DNA of 64,000 bases from Dictyobacter formicarum (GTDB lineage Bacteria > Chloroflexota > Ktedonobacteria > Ktedonobacterales > Ktedonobacteraceae): NCBI RefSeq assembly GCF_016587435.1, contig NZ_BNJJ01000026.1:54976-118975 (forward strand). Reading direction: 5' to 3'. Shown one piece after another: positions 9,773 through 19,276 of the stretch. A program made the position numbers and the translations under genes. The first letter of the stretch is position 1. Each line of letters starts with the position of its first letter. The notes below the pieces were generated by a model, which was not told the DNA's origin, did not search any database, and saw only the letters and a program-made list of their open reading frames with translations.

Positions 9773-10018
9773 CGAGGATGCGCGTGATGGCTTGCTCCAA
9801 TTCTGCTGTGGAATAATGAACAGGCAGGATCTTTGTGGCCTGCGCCACGCATACACATGACGAGGGTCAGCAGGCAGCCAGGCAACTGGCTGCAGCGCGA
9901 CAGCACGGAACAGCGGATGGTTGGTAGGTGGGGTGGTACAATAGTGAGAGGAGATCGAATATGGGTAGATAATACAGCAAGCATGCTATTTCTGGCGATG
10001 GAGGAAAAAGAAGAAAAC

Positions 10019-10438
10019 ATGAGTGATCCTGAAAAGGCGGGGCCGCCCGTCTCAGTCGAGGGTGTCGTCACAAAGGCCAGCCCACACGCAATTGAGGAAA
10101 CCCTGGAACGCCTGGAGGACATCATTCGCAACCATGGGTTACGCCTGTTCACGCATATCAATCATAGCTGGGAGGCCCAGCAGGTCGGACTGAAGATGCA
10201 AGAGGCCCATGTACTCATCTTCGGCGATCCTAAAGTGGGCACACCTCTGATGGTGGCCTCTCCGCTGATCGCGCTCGAACTGCCCCTCAAGGTGCTGATC
10301 TGGCAGAGCGACAACAACCATGTCTGGGTTAGCTATCCCAGCGTCTCTTACCTGACCGCTCGCTATGCCGTGCCGCAGGAACTGGCCAGCAATATCGCCG
10401 GCATTGATAACCTGATAGACAACGTGGTGCGCGCTTAA
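10019..10438 (+). CDS. DUF302 family protein
   Basis: A 139-residue single-domain protein matching the DUF302 pattern. The N-terminal helix ETLERLEDIIRNHGLRLF is followed by a strand and the conserved stretch VLIFGDPKVGTPLMVASPLIALELPLKVLI (here described, residues about 68-97), then SYLTARY and a C-terminal helix. DUF302 proteins are small cytoplasmic proteins of unknown biochemical role, sometimes linked to metal or sulfur metabolism. The start was set at MSDPEK because the domain begins just after it; a GGAGG lies 14 bases upstream. ATG 9998 and earlier in-frame starts are possible. It converges on the GNAT gene that follows. Confidence 0.75.
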   Translation: MSDPEKAGPPVSVEGVVTKASPHAIEETLERLEDIIRNHGLRLFTHINHSWEAQQVGLKMQEAHVLIFGDPKVGTPLMVASPLIALELPLKVLIWQSDNNHVWVSYPSVSYLTARYAVPQELASNIAGIDNLIDNVVRA

Positions 10439-10512
10439 CAGCCGGCCTGCACATCATACAAGAGATTTAACCGACTATAGATTGGCCGGTCAGCTCAATT
10501 TACGCCACACAG

Positions 10513-11022
10513 CTACTCTAGCTTAAGCAGAAACTCCTCAATCTCTGCGCCGCGAGCGTTGGCGAACCCCTTGCCCTCCCCGATACGACTGAAGCCGCAT
10601 TTGTCCAGGACGCGCAACGAGCCGATATTATCTTTAGCGGCGCGAGCGTACAGCGGACGCGTCTTCACGACATGCGCGAGGAACTCGGAAAGCGCCCTGG
10701 TGGCGACGCCCTTGCCCCAATAGGGACGACCAATCCAATAGCTCACCTCCGGCCCATCCAACTCTTCATCTCTATAGATCGAAACGTTACCCGCCACCTG
10801 CCCATCGACCACAATAGTCTGGATGACCCCGCTCTCATCGCCCAGGATGCGTTGCCAGTGCGCCATAAACGCCTCCCGGTTGGTGGGATCTTTAGCTGTA
10901 AAGGCAGCCATGTGATTCGCGTCCGCATCCAGTTGATTTTCAAAGAAAATAGGCAGATCGCTCTCCACCACATCCCGCAGTTGGAGATCATAGGTCTCAG
11001 AGTCGAATAGCACTCTCTCCAT
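10513..11022 (-). CDS. GNAT N-acetyltransferase, RimJ/RimL type
   Basis: A 169-residue GNAT-fold acetyltransferase that transfers acetyl from acetyl-CoA to an amine. The RimJ/L subgroup is indicated by LQLRDVVESDLPIFFENQ at the N-terminus, SYWIGRPYWGKGVATRAL (the acetyl-CoA pyrophosphate loop, about residues 94-111) and ARAAKDNIGSLRVLDKCGF near the C-terminus. The start ATG 11022 is preceded by a TGAGGAG site. It stands alone, converging with the DUF302 gene. Substrate (ribosomal protein N-terminus, peptide or small molecule) is not predictable. Confidence 0.85.
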   Translation of the reverse strand: MERVLFDSETYDLQLRDVVESDLPIFFENQLDADANHMAAFTAKDPTNREAFMAHWQRILGDESGVIQTIVVDGQVAGNVSIYRDEELDGPEVSYWIGRPYWGKGVATRALSEFLAHVVKTRPLYARAAKDNIGSLRVLDKCGFSRIGEGKGFANARGAEIEEFLLKLE

Positions 11023-11613
11023 AGAGTTGTCTCCTCACTTCCGTGCACAACGCAATATCTTTTTTGTACGTTATGCTTTTACCAAGTCGGTAATAAGCGT
11101 GTAGAGCGAGCAGATTTTGAGGGTCATGCTCACTTTCGGTACAGATCCACACTTCGCGTCAAAATTTGCTCTCTTGGTAGGTCATTTTACCACATGCCTC
11201 TGGACATACCTCGTACCCTCTACCTTGCACTTCATAGCAGCTTTCGTGTGCGCCGTGTCACGCTTGATGATATCCCCCTGGCGCAGTCAGGAAACACTCA
11301 GAAGGAGGTGTTTGGGTCGTTCAACCTATCTGGAGTCGAAAGACAAAGAGGAAAGGAGCATATTATTGATGAAATTTTCATCTTTTTGCTACAAGATAGA
11401 AGATTTTCATTTTTTATGGCCTAAAAAATGCTGAGCTTGCGTTGATATATCGAAATAGCAAACGCTGTCCGAATGTGCATAAGTAAAAAAGAGGAGATAA
11501 CCAGGATACATCATGCTTCGCCAGGGGTTGCTGGCTTTCTTCCACTTCCGATTTTTATTGGATGAAAAGAGTATTTGCTGAATCTTCTGAAAAGGAAAGG
11601 GAAAACAATCTCT
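11023..11613. other. Long intergenic region, nothing recognised
   Basis: About 590 bp between divergent genes. Short frames on the plus strand (from about 11117 and 11194) have no recognisable domain and biased composition. Promoters for both flanking genes must lie here, but no convincing -35/-10 pair was singled out. Confidence 0.5.
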
Positions 11614-12807
11614 ATGTATGATGCGATTATCGTTGGTGCTCGTTGTGCTGGAGCGCCGGTTGCGATGTTGCTGGCTCGCCAGGGTTACCGCGTACTACTC
11701 GTCGATAAAGCTCGTTTTCCGGCTGATATTATGTCTGGTTTATTCATCCATCCACGAGGCGTAGCTTTGCTGAAGCGTTGGGGCGTATTGCATGATGTAT
11801 TGGCAACCGGTTGTCCACAATTATATTCGGCAGCATTTGACCTGGGCCCAATAGAACTGAAGGCCAGCTTTTACCCGGTTAATGGAGTCGATTTTACATG
11901 TGCCCCACGGCGGTATCTGCTGGACCCTATTCTGGTAGCTGCAGCGGTGGGGGCCGGGGTAGAGTTCCGTGATAATACCACTGTTCAAGAATTGCTTATG
12001 GACGAAGATGGTTGTATTACTGGCATTCGCGCCCGTACAGCACAGGGAACAACCGTGACTGAGAGAACGCGTATCGTGATTGGTGCCGATGGTGTGCACT
12101 CATTTGTTGCTCGCGCTGTCAAGCCAGAAGCATACCATGTGAACCCGATCCTGACCTGCGGCTACTTTAGTTTCTTTAGTGATGTCACTGTTCCCAGACT
12201 GAAAGCCTATATCCGTCCCCATCGTTTCGCTGTAAGCGTTCCCACGAATGATAATCTGGTGATGGTTGGCGCTCAGTGGCCGATTGAAGAATTTGCGCGT
12301 ATCCGCACTGATGTAGCCACCCATTTCTACGAACTCATTGGCCAGATACCGGAACTAGCTACGCAGGTGCATCAAGAAAAGCAAGTAGGCCGTTTCATCG
12401 GTACCGGGCACGTTCCCAATTTCTTCTATAAGCCATACGGTCCTGGCTGGGCACTGGTGGGTGACGCTGGCTATCATAAAGACCCCATTCTGGCTCAGGG
12501 CATTGCTGATGCCTTTGAAGATGCTGAGATGCTGGTAAAAGCACTTACGCGTGGCTTGTCCGGAGAGACAATAATGGAGGAAGCACTGGCAGCGTATGAG
12601 CGGGAGCGCAATGAAAGTTGCCTGCCACAGTATCAGCTCTTAATGCAGTTTGCCGCTCTGGCACCACCACCACCTGATATGCAGATGCTATTGAGCGTTA
12701 TTGCCGCTGACCCGGAAGAGTCAACTCGCTATCTCGGTGTCCTACAGCGCTCAGTACCAGTTGCTGAATTCTTTGCCCCTGAGCATATTGCCAGTTTGAT
12801 GGCGTGA
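11614..12807 (+). CDS. FAD-dependent monooxygenase / geranylgeranyl reductase-like oxidoreductase
   Basis: A 397-residue flavoprotein of the p-hydroxybenzoate hydroxylase fold. The N-terminal FAD-binding motif is the variant IIVGARCAGAPVAMLLARQG (residues 5-24), typical of one subfamily that replaces GxGxxG by GARCAG. The DG motif is VIGADGVHS (155-163) and the second FAD contact is WALVGDAGYHKDPILAQGIADAFEDAE (about residues 281-307). Such enzymes hydroxylate or reduce hydrophobic or aromatic substrates using NAD(P)H. The start was placed at MYDAIIVG, with GGAAAGGG upstream; the frame is open 39 bases earlier. A strong hairpin follows the gene, so it is probably a single transcription unit. 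Confidence 0.85.
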   Translation: MYDAIIVGARCAGAPVAMLLARQGYRVLLVDKARFPADIMSGLFIHPRGVALLKRWGVLHDVLATGCPQLYSAAFDLGPIELKASFYPVNGVDFTCAPRRYLLDPILVAAAVGAGVEFRDNTTVQELLMDEDGCITGIRARTAQGTTVTERTRIVIGADGVHSFVARAVKPEAYHVNPILTCGYFSFFSDVTVPRLKAYIRPHRFAVSVPTNDNLVMVGAQWPIEEFARIRTDVATHFYELIGQIPELATQVHQEKQVGRFIGTGHVPNFFYKPYGPGWALVGDAGYHKDPILAQGIADAFEDAEMLVKALTRGLSGETIMEEALAAYERERNESCLPQYQLLMQFAALAPPPPDMQMLLSVIAADPEESTRYLGVLQRSVPVAEFFAPEHIASLMA

Positions 12808-12856
12808 GCTATGGTGTCGCCATCTGCGTAAGCTCTTCTCTTAATCTTAAAATCGA

Positions 12857-12894
12857 AGTTCTCCTCCTGGAACAAGGCGGCCAGGAGGAGAACT
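12857..12894 (+). terminator. Rho-independent terminator after the FAD monooxygenase
   Basis: A perfect 14-bp stem (AGTTCTCCTCCTGG at 12857-12870 paired with CCAGGAGGAGAACT at 12881-12894) with a ten-base loop, followed by a T-rich tract (CTTCTTTGTTTTTA). Confidence 0.8.
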
Positions 12895-13056
12895 CTTCTT
12901 TGTTTTTATCTACAGTAAGAGTGGATATATCTTTAGTCTATCCTGAGCTGTATCATCTATACAATGATATATATAATAGGGTAGTAACAATAGGGTGGTA
13001 ACGAGCCCTGTAACATAGAGATTATAAAAGAAGATCAATTCAGGAGGGAGAGACAG

Positions 13057-15010
13057 ATGAATCCGCTCCACGCATCTGACGATAGGCCTGAACAGCAACC
13101 AGACCAGCAGCAAGCCGGATCAAAGATGGCAGATGACTTCGATGTTATCTTGCTCGGCCCAATGGAGGAGCGGAAAGGGCGTCGGTTGGGCGATACTCGG
13201 GTACGTATGATATTGCCGGACAGGCAGCCGTTTCATCGTTTGAAGACAGGTACGCTGGAGGCGACCGAGTCGGCCGAGATCCCCAGGGGGAGTATGCGGC
13301 AGGCGGCCTACTGGCTGAAGCGGGCCTTGATCGGCGTGCCGCTCGCGACGGCACGCGCCGATCAGGAGCGCCTGACTAAATTCAAGGCGCTGGCTGTACT
13401 TTCCTCGGATGCCATTTCGTCGGTCGCCTTTGCCACTGAGGCGATCCTGATCAATCTGGTGGCCGCCGGATCGGCTGCTCTGGCCTGGACACTACCCATT
13501 AGCCTGGCTATCCTGGCCTTGCTGGTCGTGGTCACGCTCTCGTATCGCCAGACCATTCCGGCCTATCCCAATGGTGGCGGCTCCTATATTGTGGCGCGCG
13601 AGAACCTCGGCACCCTCCCGGGACTGGTAGCAGCGGCGGCGCTGATGATCGATTATGTGTTGAATGTGGCGGTCTGCGTAGCGGCAGGCGTGCATAATAT
13701 CATCTCGCTCTTTCCATCCCTACAACCCTATGTTATTCTGATGGACCTGACGCTGGTCCTGGTGATGACGGTACTCAACCTGCGCGGCATTCGAGAATCC
13801 GGCACCATCTTTGCCCTGCCAACCTACTTCTTCATCGTCAGTGCTTTCCTGCTGATTGGCGTAGGCCTGACCAAAGCCTATGTCTTTAACCATCAGCCTC
13901 TGATTGGACACTTTGTGCCAACCGTGCAGGCGATTGAGCCGCTGACGATTTTTGTGCTGCTGCGCTCATTTGCCACCGGTTGTTCGGCCATGACGGGCAT
14001 TGAGGCCATTTCAAATGGTATACCGATTCCCCATCTTCCAGTTGTCCGTTCTGGGTATCCTGACGCTCTCAGCGGAGACCAGCTATGCCGACTTTCCCCG
14101 GCTGGCCTCGCTGCTGGCGCGTGATAGATTTCTGCCCTTGATGTTCTCATTTCGTGGCGACCGCCTGGCCTTTAGCTCCGGCATCATCGCGCTGGCAACG
14201 CTTGCTGGACTCCTGCTGGTGGTCTTCAAAGGCAACACGAACGCACTGATCAATCTGTTTGCGGTCGGCGTCTTCATCGCCTTTACGCTCTCACAATCAG
14301 GCATGGTGGTACACTGGTGGCGGCTGCGCGCAACACAAAAGGGCTGGCTGCGCAGCATGATCATCAACGGGACCGGCGCCCTGACCACAGCCCTGGTTGC
14401 TATGATTGTGGCCACCACGAAATTTGTGGAGGGCGCCTGGATCGTAGTTGTCCTGGTTCCTGTAATGGTCTGGCTCTTCCAGAGCATCTCGCGCCATTAT
14501 CACCAGGTGGAGCAGGAGCGCACCTTTGACCTGCCGTTGCGGCCCCAGGACATTCACCACCGCGTCATCATACCGATCGATCGCCTGGATCGAGCGACCA
14601 TCCAGAGCCTGGCCTATGCGCGCTCGATCGCCAACGACGTCACGGCCGTACATGTAGATGTTGATGAAGAACACACCAACCAGCTGCGCGCTGACTGGGA
14701 GCGCTGGGAGCAACAGATTCCCGCCGACGAAGGAGTACACCTGCTGATTATTGCTTCGCCGTTCCGCTCGCTGATCCGCCCGCTGCTCGCCTACATCGAC
14801 GTCATGCACCAGCGCCATCCCGAAGACATCTTAACCGTCATCCTGCCAGAGTTTGTCGTCTCGCACTGGTGGGAGTATCCGCTGCACAACCAGACCGCGC
14901 TGCGCCTGAAGACGGCCCTGCTCTTCCGGCCGGGCATTGCCGTCCTCAACCTGCCCCAACACCTGCGCAACCGCATGCCATCGGGGGCGGCCCACCACCA
15001 AAACATGTGA
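13057..15010 (+). pseudogene. APC-type amino acid/potassium permease with internal deletion
   Basis: Two overlapping frames together encode most of an APC-superfamily permease. The first (ATG 13057, RBS GGAGGGAG) covers the cytoplasmic N-terminus and about eight membrane segments, with SSDAISSVAFATEAIL and PNGGGSYIVARENLG, and reaches MTGIEAISNGIP near 14025. The second frame resumes at about 14030 with IFQLSVLGILTLSAETSYADFPRLASLLARDRFLP (the following membrane helix and conserved loop), then further helices and a long soluble tail to 15010. Family members have roughly 70-80 residues between these points (a helix-loop-helix). So the gene appears to have lost about 200-250 bp, changing frame. 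It is probably non-functional unless this is an assembly error. Confidence 0.75.
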
Positions 15011-15021
15011 TAAATGAGGAG

Positions 15022-15309
15022 CCCCATAGGTGTTGGCGAGGATGTTGGGAACATCATCTCCTTGCCCCAGCTTGCCGCCCGCCGCAGCGTGGCAGCCCTG
15101 TGTTATGATCATGCCCCCGGCATGCTCGTCATGCCCCCGGCATGCTCGTTCGTCGTTCGGCTGCTCGTGGCATGACATGGTACCCAAAAGCGAAGGGTCC
15201 TTTTGGGCACCGCGTGGGTCGAGGTGATAGGCAAGAAAGGACCTCAACGCTGGGATCCGGGGCCCCACAAACGGTGGGGCAAATCGGAGGCAAGCTCCGA
15301 ACCTATGGG
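15022..15309. repeat. Long palindromic element B (MITE-like)
   Basis: Element of about 290 bp immediately downstream of the broken permease. Its outermost bases pair CCCATAGG (15025-15032 region) with CCTATGGG (15302-15309). The right side carries the TAGGTTCGG-type half site (AATCGGAGGCAAGCTCCGA then ACCTATGG). The centre has ACCCAAAAG/CTTTTGGGCACCGCGTGGG. A 29-bp block at 15035-15063 is an exact reverse complement of a block in element C. It also contains a short tandem duplication of CATGCCCCCGGCATGCTCGT near 15110-15145. Confidence 0.75.
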
Positions 15310-15378
15310 ATTCCTCTTTTCTTGGTGCGTTTGCCTCCCATTTGCATAAATAAAATGTATTGGGCGCGAGGCCCGAAC

Positions 15379-15504
15379 CTATTGTTGGTTGTCGATTGTA
15401 GCGGTGAAGGTGCCAACGGGTCCGATGGCGCGGTATTTCTGGTAGCGCAGGTCTAGCCTCTCAAGATCCGCCAGTGGTTTCTCAAAGTCTAGAGTGTAGG
15501 CCAT
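15379..15504 (-). pseudogene. accA: accA remnant (acetyl-CoA carboxylase alpha subunit, N- and C-terminal ends only)
   Basis: A 41-codon minus-strand frame starts MAYTLDFEKPLADLERLDL, which matches the start of the acetyl-CoA carboxylase carboxyltransferase alpha subunit (LDFEKPLxELE). It continues RYQKYRAIGPVGTF, which resembles the end of AccA. A ribosome binding site (GAAGAAGGA) precedes the ATG. The simplest reading is an accA copy that lost nearly all of its body, leaving both ends joined. The stop TAG (15379-15381) is the first codon of a TAGGTTCGG half site running 15381-15362. A chance small ORF cannot be excluded. Confidence 0.45.
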
Positions 15505-15632
15505 ATGCCTAGATCCTTCTTCAATCGTAGAGGTACTCGTCGAGTGCGAGTATACGAGAGAAAATTAGAAAGATTCAAGTATACCCTTAAAACGTTACAT
15601 AGCTCAGTTCGCTTGTCGTATACGTGAGACAA

Positions 15633-17948
15633 TCACGATTCTTCCTCGCTGTAGTCTATGGATGGGAACTCAGAGAGCGTGGCGAAATATTCAAGCAGGA
15701 GGCGGTGCGCGAAGAGATAGCTGCCGCCTATTTTGCGCAGCAGCAGCCTCTCCGCGGCTTCATCCAGAAAAGGAACAAGCTTCCAGGGGAGGTTGTTGAG
15801 GCGCCAGAGGAAGAAGCGGAGGAGAAAGTGCTGAATGAAGCTAAACAACCCGAAGAGCAGCGCTCCCACCAGGCCGATGCCGATGCCAGCGAGCAGTCCT
15901 TCGTTCAGCTTGCCGAAGCGTCCAAGCACCAATCCCAACGTCAGCGCAAAGACCGGTCCGGCGAACAGCCCGACCAGCAGGCCATTTTTGGCGGAGCGCC
16001 AGATGCCTTCGTTGGGCGTGGGATAGGTTCGCTCTGCCAGCTGCCCCTGGGAAAATCCAGCGCCGAAGCCACCGAGCAATCCCACCAGCAAGCCGAGGAG
16101 CAGTCCACCCGGCCAGCCAAGACTCAGCCCGGCAATGAGGCCGAAGAGCAGCCCGGCCCCCAGTCCCAGGTACAACCTCTGCAGCATGTTTTTCCAGGAC
16201 CAGGTAACGACTTCCGCGGGTCGTATCGTATCGGCGCTTCCTTCGAAGCCCAGCCAGAAGGCAAGTCCACTACCCAGCCCACCCAACAACCCACTGAGCA
16301 GCATCCCAGACAGCCAGAAGGAGAGCCCGACGGACAGCACAAAGTACAGGGCACCAAGCAGTCCAAAGAACAACCCAAAATATAGACCTACGACCAGTCT
16401 AAGGCTCCAGCGATACCAGGATCGCCGTCTGCCTGTGAGCCAGGCGGGCTGGAGATCCTCCACCATCAGGACGGTTTGCTGTTGCCGATGGGCATAGCTG
16501 GCGAGCGAGGCCAACCAGGAGAGAAAATCTTGTTGCATCCAGGGTGGTAGTGGCCGTCTGCGCGAGAGCATGCGCCCGACATACCTACCGAAGATCTGCT
16601 GGATACGCTGCTCCTGTGTTAATCCCACGAGCAGTTCCTCCGCAGCTACGCCCTGATAGGCCAGCGTAAAAACATTCAACATCAGCGGCCGGTGTGCCAG
16701 CGCATAGAGGTCGGCATCCTCGCGCAGCGCCTGCTGGAGTCCATCCAACCGCCCTCCACTGGAGGAAAGATACTGATCGATCTGCTCGTCCCTCAAAGGG
16801 AGGACGCTGACAGCGCGCTGCACCGGGAGGGGCACGGGCAACACCTGATATTCCTGGCTGCGACAGCACACGACTGGAAACGCATCCACTTGCTCTGAAT
16901 GTTTATCTTCATAGGCGGTGATAGCCTCGACACAGGTGGCGCGGACCTCTGGGGGCACTTCATCCAACCCATCGAGCAGCGGCAGGATCTGATTGGTCTC
17001 AATCCAGCGCTGTCCGACCTGGTGCGGCACCCTGTACCTTATTTTTAGCTCCTCGACCAGCCAGCGGGTCAACGGCCCTTGCTTCTGAACCCAGGATGAG
17101 AGATTGAATACCACGGGAATGGGAAGGCGCTCATTGGCTTCAGCGCGATCCAGCAGTGTGCGGGCCAGTTGGAGGAGGAGCGTCGTTTTGCCGGAGCCCG
17201 GCTCTCCCAGGATAAGTAGCGCACCATCTGCCTCGTCATAAACCTCGACGATACTGGTGGCAAGGGGCAAAGGGCGCGGCTCCTGGTGTAGCTCCTGTAC
17301 CTGAAAGCGCCACGGATTCTCCAGCGCATCCGCCTGCTCCTGAAGACGCAGATCAAGCCGGGCTGCCTGGTGCAGTGAGCTTTCAAGCAGGCCCTCAATC
17401 CAGGTAGCGCGCACGCTCTTGAGGAGTCTGCCACGATTGAGCCTCATGCGATCAGACTGGGAAGGTTGAGGGACACGTTGCTGGTCAATCAGCTTGCGCA
17501 GTTCCTGCACAATGCCAGCCAGGGCCTCGTCCTGGTCCTCCCAGCGAGAGACAGGGAGACCGTTACGCGGCAAGCATTGGAGATGCGCAAAGGGCGAGTG
17601 CTCCCAATCACAGGGACGCACGATGATCGGGATAACATGGGCCTCTCCGTGCCGGTGGCGCTCAAGGGCGTGCTGCATCTCATCCAGATAGCAGGCGTCC
17701 GACGCCAGGAAATCGGCGCTGATCAGCAACAGGATAATGTGCGCCGAGCCGATAGCCTGGTCGATCGCCTGCGTACGATCCGCCCCGGCCAGAACCTCGT
17801 GGTGGGACCACTCCTCGATCAGCCCATCGCGCTTGAACTGGCTGAGATGCCTGGCGAGGCGATCGCACCATGCACTGTCAGCGGCCGCATAGGAGTAGAA
17901 GAGGCTCAACTTCTGCTGTTGCTTCATGCTTGCTATCGTCCCGGCCAT
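15633..17948 (-). CDS. TIR-NACHT-transmembrane STAND protein
   Basis: 771 residues in three parts. Residues 13-155 form a TIR domain (LSLFYSYAAADSAWCDRLARHL, LLLISADFLASDACYLDEMQ, with Glu90 in the position of the catalytic NADase glutamate, then VIPIIVRPCDWEHSPF). Residues 240-430 form a NACHT NTPase with Walker A LGEPGSGKTT (247-256), Walker B LPLLDGLDE (322-330) and a later HRPLMLNVF helical motif. From about 515 to 700 the sequence is a glycine-rich set of hydrophobic helices (GLLGGLGSGLAFWLG and similar), followed by a soluble tail. Known: bacterial TIR and NACHT proteins act in phage defence by NAD depletion or cell death. Inferred here: a membrane-anchored sensor or effector. The start ATG 17948 has a poor RBS; ATG 17927 is an alternative. 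Confidence 0.85.
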   Translation of the reverse strand: MAGTIASMKQQQKLSLFYSYAAADSAWCDRLARHLSQFKRDGLIEEWSHHEVLAGADRTQAIDQAIGSAHIILLLISADFLASDACYLDEMQHALERHRHGEAHVIPIIVRPCDWEHSPFAHLQCLPRNGLPVSRWEDQDEALAGIVQELRKLIDQQRVPQPSQSDRMRLNRGRLLKSVRATWIEGLLESSLHQAARLDLRLQEQADALENPWRFQVQELHQEPRPLPLATSIVEVYDEADGALLILGEPGSGKTTLLLQLARTLLDRAEANERLPIPVVFNLSSWVQKQGPLTRWLVEELKIRYRVPHQVGQRWIETNQILPLLDGLDEVPPEVRATCVEAITAYEDKHSEQVDAFPVVCCRSQEYQVLPVPLPVQRAVSVLPLRDEQIDQYLSSSGGRLDGLQQALREDADLYALAHRPLMLNVFTLAYQGVAAEELLVGLTQEQRIQQIFGRYVGRMLSRRRPLPPWMQQDFLSWLASLASYAHRQQQTVLMVEDLQPAWLTGRRRSWYRWSLRLVVGLYFGLFFGLLGALYFVLSVGLSFWLSGMLLSGLLGGLGSGLAFWLGFEGSADTIRPAEVVTWSWKNMLQRLYLGLGAGLLFGLIAGLSLGWPGGLLLGLLVGLLGGFGAGFSQGQLAERTYPTPNEGIWRSAKNGLLVGLFAGPVFALTLGLVLGRFGKLNEGLLAGIGIGLVGALLFGLFSFIQHFLLRFFLWRLNNLPWKLVPFLDEAAERLLLRKIGGSYLFAHRLLLEYFATLSEFPSIDYSEEES

Positions 17949-18163
17949 CCTTTATCGTTCATTATTTATTGGTCGCACAGGCCCTACCCGGCAAAAGATA
18001 GCGCATCTTCTTTCTGTTCTATCACGAAAGAAGGTGCCCATCACCAGTAGGGACATTTGCCTATTCTGGCGCATTTTCCAATAATATAACGTATTAGCAG
18101 AAATCAGGCAACCAGCCTACCTCATTGCCTTTTGAAAGGACCAGAAAGAATGATTGAATGATC

Positions 18164-18191
18164 TTGACAGGAGCAATTTGTTGACTATAAT
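18164..18191 (+). promoter_or_regulatory. Consensus sigma-70 promoter for the ICMT-like gene
   Basis: A perfect TTGACA (18164-18169) and a perfect TATAAT (18186-18191) separated by 16 bp, about 47 bp upstream of the ATG of the methyltransferase gene. Confidence 0.75.
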
Positions 18192-18237
18192 TAATAGTCA
18201 GATCATCTTTTTATTAATCAAGGAAAGAGAGAAGGTC

Positions 18238-18912
18238 ATGAAAACTGGTCTGCAAGCAGTAGGAACAGCGCTTATTGGACTAGTAGTGTTTGGGTTGCTT
18301 TTATTTTTGCCAGCGTGGACATTCAATTACTGGCAAGCATGGGTATTCATCGCCGTCTTTACCCTCGCAACGAGTCTTCCGAGCATCTACCTGGCTCTGA
18401 AGAATCCGGCGGCCCTTGAGCGACGGATGCATGCCGGGCCAGCGGCGGAAACCAGGACAGTGCAGAAAGTTATCATCTCTATCGGACTCCTATCGCTGCC
18501 AGCGGTAATGGTATTCAGCGCCCTCGACCATCGTTTTGGCTGGTCGCCAGTGCCAGCGGCTATCTCAGTGATTGGAGATGCTCTGGTAGCGATTGGGCTT
18601 GGTATCACTATGCTGGTGGTCATCCAGAATAGTTATGCGGCCGCCAACATCACGGTAGAGGCGGGCCAGAAAGTCATCTCCACCGGTCTCTATGGGATCG
18701 TGCGGCACCCTATGTATGTAGGGGTACTGATCATGATGGTAGGCATCCCCCTTGCGCTCGGCTCCTGGTGGGGGCTTGTCATCCTCATCCCTGCCATAAT
18801 CGTGCTCGCCTTCCGCATCCTCGACGAAGAAAAGATGCTCAAGCAAGAGCTAGAAGGCTATAGCGAATACACCCAGAAGGTACACTATCGATTGGTGCCA
18901 TACGTGTGGTAA
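18238..18912 (+). CDS. Isoprenylcysteine carboxyl methyltransferase-like (ICMT/PEMT) membrane protein
   Basis: A 224-residue protein with about five membrane helices. It has the methyltransferase signature near the C-terminus: TGLYGIVRHPMYVGVLIMM (residues 149-167) and a conserved acidic tail RILDEEKMLKQELEGYSEY. These motifs bind S-adenosylmethionine in the ICMT/phospholipid methyltransferase superfamily. The start was set at ATG 18238 because GAGAGAAGG lies just upstream and the first hydrophobic segment begins at residue 7; the frame is open further upstream. Bacterial members methylate diverse lipids or small molecules, so the substrate is unknown. It is divergent from the TIR-NACHT gene, with no evident functional link. 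Confidence 0.85.
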   Translation: MKTGLQAVGTALIGLVVFGLLLFLPAWTFNYWQAWVFIAVFTLATSLPSIYLALKNPAALERRMHAGPAAETRTVQKVIISIGLLSLPAVMVFSALDHRFGWSPVPAAISVIGDALVAIGLGITMLVVIQNSYAAANITVEAGQKVISTGLYGIVRHPMYVGVLIMMVGIPLALGSWWGLVILIPAIIVLAFRILDEEKMLKQELEGYSEYTQKVHYRLVPYVW

Positions 18913-19276
18913 GGTCGGCGTTTTGCCATGAATCAAGGGCATCCCCTATTGAGGGTCGGCTGTATTCTCTCAGTCGATTTCTTTAAAAAGTTGAATGCCC
19001 TTGTCAAAGGCGATGCAACGACAGTAAGAGATGATAGCAATGGATCAAGATAGCGGGGCCTTTCATTCTTTCCATGTTCGCTGATGTAAAGTGCCGAAAC
19101 ACATGGCGAGCGGTGTGGTCATAAATACACTGTCCTCCTTCTTTTCTCACTAGAGATTTTTGCACTTTTGATATATTTGTTGATTTTGCGTTAGAAAGGG
19201 TAGAGAAATAAAGCATCCAGAGACATTCTCTGTCTCGCTTAAATAGCTTGAGCAGAAAAAGGGATTATATATTTAT
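18913..19276. other. Intergenic, nothing recognised
   Basis: About 360 bp between two genes in the same direction. No gene, repeat-family member or clear terminator was recognised. Confidence 0.45.

Noticed and set aside
9541..9816. Short frames inside palindromic element A
   Set aside because: Open on both strands because of the GC-rich palindrome; no RBS or recognisable domain.
11117..11434. 105-codon plus-strand frame in a long intergenic region
   Set aside because: No RBS, odd composition, no recognisable domain.
15624..16385. Plus-strand frame rich in Gln, Glu and Pro
   Set aside because: Antisense of the glycine-rich membrane region of the TIR-NACHT protein.
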